The position numbers and the translations under genes are program-made. Positions 9,167-17,840 of a stretch of 58,245 bases of DNA are shown piece after piece (position 1 is the stretch's first letter; each line of letters starts with the position of its first letter). Source of the DNA: Lysobacteraceae bacterium. Lineage in GTDB: Bacteria; Pseudomonadota; Gammaproteobacteria; Xanthomonadales; Rhodanobacteraceae. The DNA is taken from assembly GCA_021372495.1 (NCBI GenBank), contig JAJFUF010000026.1, forward strand, positions 1 to 58,245. The letters are read 5' to 3'. A model generated the notes under the pieces. The model saw nothing but the letters and a program-made list of their open reading frames with translations. It ran no database searches and had not been told where the DNA came from.

Positions 9167-10777
9167 ATGGCTACGCATGCGGCCACCCACGACCACCACG
9201 ACGAGAAGCCGCAGGGCTTCCTCGACCGCTGGCTGTTCACCACCAATCACAAGGACATCGGCACGCTGTATCTGGTGTTCTCCTTCACCATGGTCTGCAT
9301 CGGCGCGGCCATGTCCGGCGTGATCCGCGCCGAACTGATGAAGCCCGGCCTGCAGCTGGTGCAGCCGTACTTCTTCAACGAAATGACCACCATGCACGCG
9401 CTGGTGATGATCTTCGGCGCGATCATGCCGGCGTTCGTCGGCCTGGCGAACTGGATGGTGCCGCTGATGATCGGCGCGCCCGACATGGCGCTGCCGCGCA
9501 TGAACAACTGGTCGTTCTGGATCCTGCCGTTCGCGTTCGTGCTGTTGCTGTCGACGCTGTTCATGCCGGGCGGCGCGCCGGCCGGCGGCTGGACCATGTA
9601 CCCGCCGCTGGTGCTGCAGGGCGGCAACGGCATCGCCTTCATGATCTTCGCGATCCACCTGATGGGCATCAGCTCGATCATGGGCGCGATCAACATCATC
9701 GCCACGATCCTGAACATGCGCGCGCCGGGCATGGACCTGCTGAAGATGCCGGTGTTCGTGTGGAGCTGGCTGATCACTGCGTTCCTGCTGATCGCGGTGC
9801 TGCCGGTGCTGGCCGGCGCGGTGACCATGCTGCTCACCGACAAGTACTTCGGCACCAGCTTCTTCAACGCCGCCGGCGGCGGTGACCCGGTGATGTACCA
9901 GCACATCTTCTGGTTCTTCGGGCACCCCGAGGTGTACATCATGATCCTGCCGGCGTTCGGCATCATCTCGGAGATCGTGCCGACCTTCGCGCGCAAGCCG
10001 TTGTTCGGCTACAAGGCGATGGTGTACGCGCTGGCCTGCATCGCGTTCCTGTCGTTCATCGTCTGGGCGCACCACATGTTCACCGTCGGCATGCCGCTCG
10101 GCGGCGAGCTGTTCTTCATGTACGCGACGATGCTGATCGCGGTGCCGACCGGCGTGAAGGTGTTCAACTGGCTGACCACGATGTGGCGCGGCTCGCTGAC
10201 CTTCGAGACGCCGATGCTGTGGGCGATCGCGTTCGTGATCCTGTTCACCATCGGCGGCTTCTCCGGCGTGATGACCGCGGTGGTGCCGGCCGACTTCCAG
10301 TACCAGGACACCTACTTCGTGGTGGCGCACTTCCACTACGTGCTGGTGACCGGCGCGCTGTTCTCGATCATCGGCGCGATCTACTACTGGTGGCCGAAGT
10401 GGACCGGCCGCATGTACAACGACAAGTGGGGCAAGATCCACTTCTGGTGGAGCGTGGTGTTCGCCAACGTGCTGTTCTTCCCGCAGCACTTCCTCGGCCT
10501 GGCCGGCATGCCGCGGCGCATCCCCGACTACAACGTGGCGTTCGCCGACTTCAACTTCATCAGCTCGATCGGCGCGTTCGGCATGTTCTTCACCCCGTTC
10601 ATGTTCTTCTTCATCCTGTGGCACTCGAAGAGGCATGGCGCCAAGGCCGACGCGCGCGCCTGGGATGGCGCCCGTGGGCTGGAGTGGACGGTGCCTTCGC
10701 CGGCCCCGTACCACACGTTCTCGACGCCGCCGCTGGTCGACGACAGCCTGTTGGCGCACGGCGACGTGAGCCATTGA
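9167..10777 (+). CDS. coxA: Cytochrome c oxidase subunit I
   Basis: A 536-aa catalytic subunit binding heme a and the heme a3-CuB centre, with about 12 membrane helices. It starts MATHAATHDHHDEKP after the ribosome site AGAAGAGG. Visible signatures are TTNHKDIGTLYLVF near the N-terminus, the CuB-ligand segment FWFFGHPEVYIMILPAFGII with the HPEVY His-Tyr pair, the HH pair in IVWAHHMFTVGM, and YFVVAHFHYVLVTG with heme ligands. A complete proton-pumping A-type subunit is expected. It forms one transcription unit with coxB upstream and the assembly genes downstream. Confidence 0.98.
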   Translation: MATHAATHDHHDEKPQGFLDRWLFTTNHKDIGTLYLVFSFTMVCIGAAMSGVIRAELMKPGLQLVQPYFFNEMTTMHALVMIFGAIMPAFVGLANWMVPLMIGAPDMALPRMNNWSFWILPFAFVLLLSTLFMPGGAPAGGWTMYPPLVLQGGNGIAFMIFAIHLMGISSIMGAINIIATILNMRAPGMDLLKMPVFVWSWLITAFLLIAVLPVLAGAVTMLLTDKYFGTSFFNAAGGGDPVMYQHIFWFFGHPEVYIMILPAFGIISEIVPTFARKPLFGYKAMVYALACIAFLSFIVWAHHMFTVGMPLGGELFFMYATMLIAVPTGVKVFNWLTTMWRGSLTFETPMLWAIAFVILFTIGGFSGVMTAVVPADFQYQDTYFVVAHFHYVLVTGALFSIIGAIYYWWPKWTGRMYNDKWGKIHFWWSVVFANVLFFPQHFLGLAGMPRRIPDYNVAFADFNFISSIGAFGMFFTPFMFFFILWHSKRHGAKADARAWDGARGLEWTVPSPAPYHTFSTPPLVDDSLLAHGDVSH

Positions 10778-10850
10778 ACGGATACGAACCCGCCTTCCCG
10801 CCGTCCGCTCCCCCTGCGGGGGCGGGCGCGGGTTCCGCCGGTAAGCATCG

Positions 10851-10979
10851 ATGAGTCCGACACCTGACAGCTACGACCCGCAAGCCCGCCGCGCCGGCGT
10901 GCGCCGCACCGCGTGGATCGCGGCCGCGGTCGCGGTCGCGCTGTTCGTGATGATCATCCTGAAGGGGGTGCTCGGATGA
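10851..10979 (+). CDS. Cytochrome oxidase small assembly protein (42 aa)
   Basis: A short ORF, MSPTPDSYDPQARRAGVRRT, followed by one membrane helix (AWIAAAVAVALFVMIILKG) and ending VLG. Its TGA overlaps the ctaG ATG (ATGA), so translation is probably coupled. A single-helix protein of ~40 aa at this site is a conserved companion of ctaG/cox11 in many proteobacterial oxidase clusters. A role in assembly is inferred only from this position. Confidence 0.75.
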   Translation: MSPTPDSYDPQARRAGVRRTAWIAAAVAVALFVMIILKGVLG

Positions 10980-11572
10980 GCGCGGATCCGCAGGGGCGCA
11001 TGCGCCGCGGCAACGCGCGCGTCATCCGCATCGCGCTGGTGGTCGGTGCGGTGATGTTCCTGTTCGGCTTCGCCTGCGTGCCGATCTACCGCATCGTGTG
11101 CACGCACGTGCTCGGCATCAAGCTCGAGGAAGGCCCGGCCAGCGCCGGCAAGGTCGATGCGTACAAGGTCGACGCCACGCGCGAGGTGACGGTGGAGTTC
11201 GTCGGCAACGTCAACAGCGCGCTGCCGTGGCAGTTTGCGCCGGAGGCGGTGCGCATGACGGTGCACCCGGGCGCGATGACGCTGGCCTGGTACGACGCGC
11301 GCAACGTCTCCGCGCGCGCGATCACCGGCCATGCGGTGCCGAGCGTCGCGCCGCAGACCGCGTCGCTGTATTTCAACAAGGTCGAGTGCTTCTGCTTCAC
11401 CGACCAGACCCTGCAGGCGGGCGAATCGCGGCGGATGCCGGTGCGCTTCGTGGTCGACCCGCGCCTGCCGGCGAACGTCAAGACGCTCACGCTTTCGTAC
11501 ACGTTCTACGAAAACCAGCTCGCCGAACGGCGCGCCGCGCAGGCCGCGGCGCCGGCCGCACCGGCGGGCTGA
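10976..11572 (+). CDS. ctaG: Cytochrome c oxidase assembly protein CtaG/Cox11
   Basis: A 198-aa copper chaperone that delivers CuB to subunit I. One N-terminal membrane helix (IRIALVVGAVMFLFGFACV) anchors a periplasmic immunoglobulin-like domain. The copper-binding motif is present as NKVECFCFTDQTLQAGE, preceded by the conserved cysteine in IYRIVCTHV. The start at 10976 overlaps the stop of the small assembly protein; a longer upstream extension in the same frame would run through that gene and is not supported. The Pro/Ala-rich C-terminus (AAQAAAPAAPAG) is not conserved. Confidence 0.95.
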   Translation: MSADPQGRMRRGNARVIRIALVVGAVMFLFGFACVPIYRIVCTHVLGIKLEEGPASAGKVDAYKVDATREVTVEFVGNVNSALPWQFAPEAVRMTVHPGAMTLAWYDARNVSARAITGHAVPSVAPQTASLYFNKVECFCFTDQTLQAGESRRMPVRFVVDPRLPANVKTLTLSYTFYENQLAERRAAQAAAPAAPAG

Positions 11573-11601
11573 ACGGCAGCAAATCCATCGGGGATCCCAG
11601 C

Positions 11602-12465
11602 ATGGCTCAGCAAGGTGCTTACTACGTCCCGCACGGCAGCAAGTGGCCGATCGTCGGTTCGGTCGGACTGTTCACCACCGTGGTCGGCGCGGCGCATTGG
11701 ATCAACGGCAACGACGGTTGGCGCTGGGTGATGTTCGCCGGCCTCGCGATCCTGCTGTCGATGGTGGTCGGCTGGTTCGGCTCCGTGATCCGCGAGTCGG
11801 TCGGCGGCATGTACAACCGCCAGGTCGATTCCTCGTTCCGCATGGGCATGATCTGGTTCATCTTCTCCGAGGTCATGTTCTTCGGCGCGTTCTTCGGCGC
11901 GCTGTTCTACGCGCGCTCGCTCTCGGTGCCGTGGCTGGGCGGCGAGGGGCACGGCGCGATCACCCACGACGTGCTGTGGAGCAACTTCACGGCCACCTGG
12001 CCGACCAACGGCCCCGGCGACATCGGCGGCGCGTTCCAGACGATGGGGCCGTGGGGCATCCCGTTGCTGAACACGCTGCTGCTGCTCAGCTCCGGCGTGA
12101 CCGTCACCATCGCCCATCACGCGCTGCGCGCGGGCCAGCGCCGCAAGCTGCTCGGCTTCCTCGCCGCCACCGTGCTGTTGGGCGCGGTCTTCCTGTTCTT
12201 CCAGGCGCACGAGTACATCGAGGCCTACACGCACCTCAACCTGACCCTGCAGAGCGGCATCTACGGCTCGACGTTCTTCATGCTGACCGGCTTCCACGGC
12301 CTGCACGTGACGCTCGGCGCGATCATGCTGACGGTGATCTGGTTCCGCTGCGCCAAGGGCCACTTCGACAAGGAAAACCACTTCGGCTTCGAGGCGGTGG
12401 CCTGGTACTGGCACTTCGTCGACTTCGTGTGGCTGGGGCTGTTCATGTTCGTGTACGTCCTTTGA
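11602..12465 (+). CDS. coxC: Cytochrome c oxidase subunit III
   Basis: A 287-aa subunit III with seven membrane helices, which stabilises the catalytic core. It starts MAQQGAYYVPHGSKWPIVGS. Family features include FIFSEVMFFGAFFGALFY and the C-terminal segments GLHVTLGAIMLTVIW and EAVAWYWHFVDFVWLGLFMF. It sits 29 bp after ctaG and is the last plus-strand gene before a hairpin terminator and the opposite-strand DUF2909 gene. The SURF1 to cyoE genes resume 380 bp later, possibly from their own promoter. Confidence 0.97.
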   Translation: MAQQGAYYVPHGSKWPIVGSVGLFTTVVGAAHWINGNDGWRWVMFAGLAILLSMVVGWFGSVIRESVGGMYNRQVDSSFRMGMIWFIFSEVMFFGAFFGALFYARSLSVPWLGGEGHGAITHDVLWSNFTATWPTNGPGDIGGAFQTMGPWGIPLLNTLLLLSSGVTVTIAHHALRAGQRRKLLGFLAATVLLGAVFLFFQAHEYIEAYTHLNLTLQSGIYGSTFFMLTGFHGLHVTLGAIMLTVIWFRCAKGHFDKENHFGFEAVAWYWHFVDFVWLGLFMFVYVL

Positions 12466-12488
12466 CCGGACGCGCGAACGCGACGCGA

Positions 12489-12517
12489 CGGGCCGGCGCA
12501 AGCCGGCCCGATCGTTT
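12489..12517 (+). terminator. Hairpin terminator after coxC
   Basis: A 9-bp perfect stem CGGGCCGGC / GCCGGCCCG with a GCAA tetraloop, followed by ATCGTTTC. It lies 23 bp after the coxC stop. The T run is short, so termination may be partial. Confidence 0.6.
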
Positions 12518-12566
12518 CGGGACGACGAATCCGCCGCGCGCGGGCCGCGGCGCGGCGTGCGGCGGC

Positions 12567-12782
12567 TCAGCCGGCGAGGTCGTGCGGCTGCAGCAGGCCG
12601 GTGACGATGCCGATGATCACCAGCAGGATCAGCAGCAGCGAGAAGCCGATGCGGCGGGTCAGCGCCCAAACGGTGCGGTTGGTGCGGCCGCGGTCGGTCA
12701 TCATGAAATACAGTGCCTGGCCGAGGTTGAACATCACCACCAGCAGCAGGACGATGAGCGCGTATTTGTACAGGGCCGCCAT
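12567..12782 (-). CDS. Twin-transmembrane protein, DUF2909 family
   Basis: A 71-aa protein with two membrane helices: YALIVLLLVVMFNLGQALYF, and IGFSLLLILLVIIGIVTGLL near the C-terminus, separated by a basic/polar loop (MTDRGRTNRTVWALTRR). This matches DUF2909, which is repeatedly found between coxC and SURF1 on the opposite strand in Xanthomonas relatives. An oxidase-related role is inferred from that conserved position; no mechanism is visible. The ATG at 12782 is favoured over an upstream in-frame start that adds a basic decapeptide. Confidence 0.82.
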   Translation of the reverse strand: MAALYKYALIVLLLVVMFNLGQALYFMMTDRGRTNRTVWALTRRIGFSLLLILLVIIGIVTGLLQPHDLAG

Positions 12783-12841
12783 GCGATGAATCCGGCGAAT
12801 GATCGAGCGCACAGTATAGCGGTGCGCGGGGCCCGGCCGGG

Positions 12842-13573
12842 ATGATGCGCCTGCGCCGCCCGTCGTGGTTCGCGCTGGCGCTGACCCTGGTCGGCGTGGC
12901 GGTGTTCGTGCGGTTGGGCTTCTGGCAGCTGCACCGCGCCGACGAGAAGGAGGCGCTGCTGCGGCTGTTCGCCGCGGCCGCGCAGGCGCCGGTGGAGGAC
13001 TTCGCCGCGGTCGCCGGCCGCGTCGCGCCCGAGCGCTATCCGCACGTGCGCGTGCCCGGCCGCTTCCTGCCGCAGCGCGATTACCTGCTCGACGACCAGG
13101 TGGTGGGCGGCCAGGTCGGCGTGCGCGTGTTCGCGCCGTTCGCGCCGGATGCGGGCGGCACGCTGCTGGTCAACCTCGGCTTCCTGCCGCGCCAGGGCGC
13201 GCAGCGGCGCCTGCCCGAGCTGCCGCCGCTGCCGGCGGGCGCGACCACGCTGACCGGCCTGTACGCGCCGCCGCCGCCGACCGGGCTGAAGCTGGGCGGC
13301 GACGCGCTGCCGCATGAGGCGCGCTGGCCGAAGCTGACCATCTACCTCGACCTCGAGGCGGTCGGCGCCGATCTCGGCCGCCGCCTGTATCCGCGCGTGC
13401 TGCTGCTGGACCGGGATCCGGCCAGCCCGTACGTGCGCCTGTGGACGCCCGACGTCATGCCGCCGGCGCGGCATCTCGGCTACGCGCTGCAGTGGTTCTC
13501 GTTCGCCATCGCCGCGGTGGTGATCTTCCTCGCGCTGCACCGCCGGCGCGAACCCGATGAGGAGCCGCAATGA
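12842..13573 (+). CDS. SURF1 family oxidase assembly protein
   Basis: A 243-aa protein with the SURF1 layout: an N-terminal membrane helix (ALALTLVGVAVFVRLGFWQL), a soluble domain and a C-terminal helix (YALQWFSFAIAAVVIFLALH). Signatures include GFWQLHRADEKEALL, RVPGRFLPQRDYLLDDQ and the end motif HLGYALQWFSFA. SURF1/Shy1 proteins help insert heme a into subunit I. The stop overlaps the next start (ATG at 13570). Confidence 0.93.
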   Translation: MMRLRRPSWFALALTLVGVAVFVRLGFWQLHRADEKEALLRLFAAAAQAPVEDFAAVAGRVAPERYPHVRVPGRFLPQRDYLLDDQVVGGQVGVRVFAPFAPDAGGTLLVNLGFLPRQGAQRRLPELPPLPAGATTLTGLYAPPPPTGLKLGGDALPHEARWPKLTIYLDLEAVGADLGRRLYPRVLLLDRDPASPYVRLWTPDVMPPARHLGYALQWFSFAIAAVVIFLALHRRREPDEEPQ

Positions 13574-14118
13574 ATCCGCCTCGCCGCTCGCGCCTGCAGC
13601 TGTTCGCGCTGTTCGCCGTGTTCGCCGCGCCGTTCGTGGCCGCGCTGCTGTTGGCGTACGCCGGCTGGCACCCGGGCACCCGCAGCTACGGCACGCCGGT
13701 GCTGCCGCAGCAAAGCCTGCGCGACGCGCCGGTCACGCTCGCCGACGGCGGCCGCTTTGCGTGGAAGGACACGGCGCCGCGCTGGACGCTGGTGGTGCTG
13801 CCCGGCCCGGGCTGCGCGCAGGCCTGCGTGCGCGAACTCGGCCTGCTGCACGCGGCGCGCGTGCGCATCAACCGCAAGGAGTTGCTGCTGCGCCTGCTCT
13901 ACGTCGGCGAACCGCCGGCGGATGCGGCCGCGCGCGCGCTGCTGGCGAGCTGGGCGGTCGGCCGCGACGACGCCGGCCGGCTGGCGGCGTTCCGCGCGAC
14001 GCGCGCCGACGGCGTGGCCGCGCTGCTGGTCGAGCCCGACGGCACCGCGCTGACCGCCTACCCGGACGGCTACGACGCCAACCTGCTGCTCAAGGACCTG
14101 CAGAAGGTGGTCAAGTGA
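13570..14118 (+). CDS. SCO1/SenC-like membrane-anchored thioredoxin-fold protein
   Basis: A 182-aa protein with one N-terminal membrane helix (LFALFAVFAAPFVAALLLAY) and a periplasmic domain with DGGRFAWKDTAPRWTLVVLP followed by GPGCAQACVREL. The C-x3-C pair is spaced as in the copper-binding CxxxC of SCO proteins. The distal SCO histidine is not obvious, so copper binding is uncertain and a thiol role is possible. It overlaps SURF1 upstream and ctaA downstream (GTGA), which supports a role in oxidase assembly. Confidence 0.75.
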   Translation: MNPPRRSRLQLFALFAVFAAPFVAALLLAYAGWHPGTRSYGTPVLPQQSLRDAPVTLADGGRFAWKDTAPRWTLVVLPGPGCAQACVRELGLLHAARVRINRKELLLRLLYVGEPPADAAARALLASWAVGRDDAGRLAAFRATRADGVAALLVEPDGTALTAYPDGYDANLLLKDLQKVVK

Positions 14119-15260
14119 CGCCGCGCCGCCCGCTGTCGCTGCCCGCCAGGCTGGCCTGGTTTGCCGCCGCGTTCGCGTTCTGCGTGATCGTGTTCGGCGC
14201 GTTCGTGCGCCTGTCCAACGCCGGCCTGTCCTGCCCGGATTGGCCGACCTGCTACGGCCAGGCGGCCTGGCCGACCCACGCACACGAGATCGCGCGCGCC
14301 AACGAGGCGTTCCCGATGCGCCCGGTCGAGGCCGGCAAGCCGTGGCGCGAACAGTTCCACCGCATGATCGCCGGCACGCTGGGCGTGCTGGTGCTGGCGC
14401 TGGCGCTGACCGCGGCGTGGAAGCGGCCGGCGGCGCGCTGGGCGCTGTTCGCCGCCGCAGCCGCGGCGGCGCTGGGCGTCGGCATGTACGTGGGCGGCGA
14501 GCACGTGTTCTCGTCGGCGCTGGCGGCGTGCGCGATTGGCCTGCCGCTCGCCGTCGCCGCGCGCCTCGGACGCGCCGCGCCCTGGCGCATCGCCGTGGTC
14601 GCGCTGGCGGTGATCATCTTCCAGGCCATGCTCGGCATGTGGACGGTGACGCTGCTGCTGAAGCCGATCGTGGTGATGGGCCACCTGCTCGGCGGGCTGA
14701 CCACGTTCGCGCTGCTCGCCTACGCGGCGCTGCGGCTGTCGCGGGTCGGCGCCGACGGCGAGGAGTTCGCGCGGCTGCGCCGCTTCGCGGCCCTCGGCCT
14801 CGCGTTGCTGGCCTGCCAGATCGCGCTGGGCGGCTGGACCAGCGCCAACTACGCCGCGCTGGCCTGCGGCAGCGATTTTCCCGGGTGCCTCGGCCAGTGG
14901 TGGCCGCCGACCGATTTCCGCGAAGGCTTCGTGCTGTGGCGCGGCATCGGCGTCAACTACGAGGGCGGCATCCTCGATGCCGCCGCGCGCAGCGCGATCC
15001 AGATCGCGCACCGCCTCGGTGCGCTGGCGGTGTTCTGCTACCTCGGCTGGCTGGCGTTGCGCGCGGTGCGCGCCGGGTTGCGCGGCTACGGCATCGCCAT
15101 CGGCATCGCCCTGCTCGCCCAGGTCGCGCTCGGCATCGGCAACGTCGTGCTCGGCCTGCCGCTGCCGTTGGCGACCGCGCACAATGCCGTCGCCGCGCTG
15201 CTGCTGTCCGCCATGCTGGCGCTGCTGGCGCGCACGCAGCCGCGTACCGATCCGGACTGA
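14115..15260 (+). CDS. ctaA: Heme A synthase (COX15/CtaA family)
   Basis: A 381-aa polytopic membrane protein converting heme O to heme A. The GTG start at 14115 overlaps the previous stop (GTGA). Motifs: VRLSNAGLSCPDWPTCYGQ near the N-terminus, EQFHRMIAGTLGVLVL with a heme-ligand His, VMGHLLGGLTTFALL, the paired cysteines of ACGSDFPGCLGQWWP, and IQIAHRLGALAVF. About eight membrane helices can be seen. It is followed within 10 bp by cyoE, which makes its substrate. Confidence 0.95.
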   Translation: MTPRRPLSLPARLAWFAAAFAFCVIVFGAFVRLSNAGLSCPDWPTCYGQAAWPTHAHEIARANEAFPMRPVEAGKPWREQFHRMIAGTLGVLVLALALTAAWKRPAARWALFAAAAAAALGVGMYVGGEHVFSSALAACAIGLPLAVAARLGRAAPWRIAVVALAVIIFQAMLGMWTVTLLLKPIVVMGHLLGGLTTFALLAYAALRLSRVGADGEEFARLRRFAALGLALLACQIALGGWTSANYAALACGSDFPGCLGQWWPPTDFREGFVLWRGIGVNYEGGILDAAARSAIQIAHRLGALAVFCYLGWLALRAVRAGLRGYGIAIGIALLAQVALGIGNVVLGLPLPLATAHNAVAALLLSAMLALLARTQPRTDPD

Positions 15261-15269
15261 GTCCCGCTC

Positions 15270-16217
15270 ATGCTTGCAGCCTCCTCGTCGAAAGCCCACC
15301 CTGGCGCGGCCATGCTCGATGTCGTGCGCCAGTACTGGATGTTGACCAAGCCGCGCATCGTCGCGCTGCTGGTGTTCTGCGCCGTGATCGGCATGTTCCT
15401 CGCCGTGCCCGGCGTGCCGCCGTGGCGCGCGCTGCTGTTCGGCACGCTCGGCATCTGGCTGGCCTCGTCCTCGGCAGCGGCGCTGAACCAGCTGGTCGAC
15501 CAGCGCATCGATCGCGTGATGGCGCGCACCGCGCACCGTCCGCTCGCTACCGGCGCGCTGCAGCCGTGGCAAGTGCTGGCGTTCGCGCTGACGCTGGGCG
15601 CGGCATCGATGCTGGTGCTGGCGCTGTGGGTCAACGTGCTGACCGCGGTGCTGACCTTCGCCGGGCTGATCGGCTACGCGGTGGTCTACACGGCGTTCCT
15701 GAAGCGCGCCACGCCGCAGAACATCGTGATCGGCGGCATCGCCGGCGCGGTGCCGCCGGTGCTGGGCTGGACCGCCGTCACCGGCGCGCTGCACCCGTAC
15801 GCGCTGCTGCTGTGCCTGATCATCTTCGTGTGGACGCCGCCGCATTTCTGGGCGTTGGCGATCTTCCGCCGCGACGACTACGCGCGCGCCTGCGTGCCGA
15901 TGCTGCCGGTGGCTTACGGCGTCGAATACACGCGCTGGCACGTGCTGTTCTACACCGTGCTGCTGGTGCTGGTGACGCTGCTGCCGTACCTCACCGGCAT
16001 GAGCGGCGTGTTCTATCTCGGCGGCGCGGCGGTGCTCGGCGGCGGCTTTCTCTACTACGCGATCCGCCTGATGAAGCCGCCCGACGAGCGCTTTGCGATG
16101 AAGGTGTTCGGCTACTCGATCGTCTACCTGATGGCGCTGTTCGCCTTCCTGCTGCTCGACCACTGGCTGGTCGCGCCGGCGCTGCAGCCGGATTTCATCT
16201 ACCAGCGCATCGGCTGA
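15270..16217 (+). CDS. cyoE: Protoheme IX farnesyltransferase (heme O synthase)
   Basis: A 315-aa UbiA-superfamily prenyltransferase that adds farnesyl to heme B. The Asp-rich prenyl-diphosphate motif is present ([20 protein letters not shown]), as is the second conserved region [20 protein letters not shown]. About eight membrane helices. The start may be 15270 or an internal ATG at 15312 ([15 protein letters not shown]), closer to where family similarity begins. It works directly with CtaA upstream and closes the oxidase cluster. Confidence 0.95.
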   Translation: MLAASSSKAHPGAAMLDVVRQYWMLTKPRIVALLVFCAVIGMFLAVPGVPPWRALLFGTLGIWLASSSAAALNQLVDQRIDRVMARTAHRPLATGALQPWQVLAFALTLGAASMLVLALWVNVLTAVLTFAGLIGYAVVYTAFLKRATPQNIVIGGIAGAVPPVLGWTAVTGALHPYALLLCLIIFVWTPPHFWALAIFRRDDYARACVPMLPVAYGVEYTRWHVLFYTVLLVLVTLLPYLTGMSGVFYLGGAAVLGGGFLYYAIRLMKPPDERFAMKVFGYSIVYLMALFAFLLLDHWLVAPALQPDFIYQRIG

Positions 16218-16225
16218 GCCCGCGC

Positions 16226-17245
16226 TCAGTCGGCGAGATCGGCGGCTTCCTCGGTTTCGGCCGGCGTCGGCGCGCGCCGCGCCTGCGCGGCGTAGCGTTG
16301 CGCGATCGCCGCGCACACCATCAACTGCAACTGGTGGAACACCATCACCGGCAGCACGATCGCGCCGAGCCCCGCGGCCTGGCCGGCGAACAGCAGCTTC
16401 GCCATCGGCACGCCGCTGGCCAGGCTCTTCTTCGAGCCGCAGAACAGCAGGGTGATGCGGTCGGCGCGGTCGAAGCCGAGCCGACGCCCGGCGAAGGCGG
16501 TCAGGCCGAGCGCGGCCGCCAGCAGCAGCGCGGCGATGGCGAGCGTGCCGGCCAGCGCGCGCGGCGGCGTGTCGCGCCACAGGCCGCCCGCCACCGCGGC
16601 GCCGAACGCGCTGTAGACCACCAGCAGCACCGTGCCCTGGTCGGTGTAGCGCAGCAGGCGGCGATGGCGCTCGGCCCAGCCGCCCAGCCACGGCCGCAGC
16701 AGGTGGCCGGCGGCGAACGGCACCAGCAACAGCAGCACGATGTCGCGCACCGCCGTCAGCGGCGCGGCCGGCCCGCCGCGCGCCGCCAGCAGCGCGCCGG
16801 TCAGCAGCGGCGTCAGCAAGATGCCCAGCAGGTTGGACGCCGACGCCGCGCACACCGCGGCCGGCACGTTGCCGCCGGCCAGCGAGGTGAACGCGATCGA
16901 GGACTGCACCGTCGACGGCAGCGCGCACAGGAACAGCACGCCCGCGTACAGCTCCGGCGTCAGCAGCGCCCCGGCCAGCGGCCTCAGCGCAAGACCGAGC
17001 AGCGGGAACAGCAGGAAGGTGCTGGCGAGGATCGCCAGGTGCAGGCGCCAGTGCATGATGCCGGCGACGATCGCCGCGCGCGCGAGCCGCGCGCCGTGCA
17101 GGAAGAACAGCAGCGCGATCGCGGCGTCGGTGGCGCGGTCGAAGCCCGTCGCGACGGCGCCGCGCGGCGGCAGCAGCGTGGCCAGCACGACCGTCGCCAG
17201 CAGGGCGAGCGTGAACGGGTCGGGGCGGTAGCGGAGCGCGCGCAT
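16226..17245 (-). CDS. Bile acid:sodium symporter-like (SBF-like, YfeH type) transporter
   Basis: A 339-aa protein with about ten membrane helices. The order RYRPDPFTLALLATVVLATL, ALLFFLHGARLARAAI and LCALPSTVQSSIAFTSLAGG matches the SBF-like family (YfeH type), within the bile-acid:Na+ symporter fold; the PSTVQSS segment is the conserved crossover region. The substrate is unknown. It is convergent with cyoE, 8 bp apart, so it is not part of the oxidase unit. Confidence 0.88.
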   Translation of the reverse strand: MRALRYRPDPFTLALLATVVLATLLPPRGAVATGFDRATDAAIALLFFLHGARLARAAIVAGIMHWRLHLAILASTFLLFPLLGLALRPLAGALLTPELYAGVLFLCALPSTVQSSIAFTSLAGGNVPAAVCAASASNLLGILLTPLLTGALLAARGGPAAPLTAVRDIVLLLLVPFAAGHLLRPWLGGWAERHRRLLRYTDQGTVLLVVYSAFGAAVAGGLWRDTPPRALAGTLAIAALLLAAALGLTAFAGRRLGFDRADRITLLFCGSKKSLASGVPMAKLLFAGQAAGLGAIVLPVMVFHQLQLMVCAAIAQRYAAQARRAPTPAETEEAADLAD

Positions 17246-17347
17246 GCCAGCGGCATTCTAGCGGTGCGCCCGCGGCGCGGCCGGCGCGCTTCCCAAACGC
17301 GCGCGGCGGTGGCTAACTAGCGCGATCCGTCCCTGCCGGAGCGCGCC

Positions 17348-17827
17348 ATGGCCAGCGTCCACGATTTCAGCGCCACCACCATCGACGGCGCCGAGCGGAA
17401 ACTCGACGCCTACCGCGGCAAGACGCTGCTGATCGTCAACGTCGCCTCCAAGTGCGGCTTCACCCCGCAGTACGCCGGGCTGGAGGCGCTGTACCGGCAA
17501 TACAAGGACAAGGGGCTGGTCGTGCTGGGCTTCCCCTGCGACCAGTTCGGCCACCAGGAGCCGGGCGACGAGGCCGAGATCAGGAACTTCTGCTCGCTGA
17601 ACTACGACGTCAGCTTCCCGATGTTCGCCAAGATCGAGGTCAACGGCGGCGGCGCGCATCCGCTGTACCGGTTCCTGAAGAAGGAAGCGAAAGGCGTGCT
17701 CGGCAGCGAGGCGATCAAATGGAACTTCACCAAGTTCCTGGTCGACGGCGACGGCCGCGTGCTCGAGCGTTTCGCGCCCACCGACACGCCGGAGAGCATC
17801 GGCAAGCGGCTGGCGAAGATGCTCTGA
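17348..17827 (+). CDS. Glutathione peroxidase family protein (Cys type)
   Basis: A 159-aa peroxidase. The active-site cysteine is in NVASKCGFTPQYAGLE, followed by the conserved LGFPCDQFGHQEPG with the resolving Cys and Gln, and later IKWNFTKFLVDGDGRVLERF with the conserved Trp-Asn-Phe. It is a cysteine (not selenocysteine) enzyme, probably cytoplasmic because no signal peptide is present. Bacterial members usually prefer thioredoxin as reductant. The stop is 13 bp before the MFS gene, suggesting co-transcription. Confidence 0.95.
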   Translation: MASVHDFSATTIDGAERKLDAYRGKTLLIVNVASKCGFTPQYAGLEALYRQYKDKGLVVLGFPCDQFGHQEPGDEAEIRNFCSLNYDVSFPMFAKIEVNGGGAHPLYRFLKKEAKGVLGSEAIKWNFTKFLVDGDGRVLERFAPTDTPESIGKRLAKML

Positions 17828-17840
17828 GGCCGCGTTGCCG

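Noticed and set aside
14240..17320. Plus-strand frame of 1,026 codons over ctaA, cyoE and the SBF-like gene
   Set aside because: Out of frame with ctaA and cyoE and antisense to the transporter; Arg-rich composition typical of a shifted high-GC frame.
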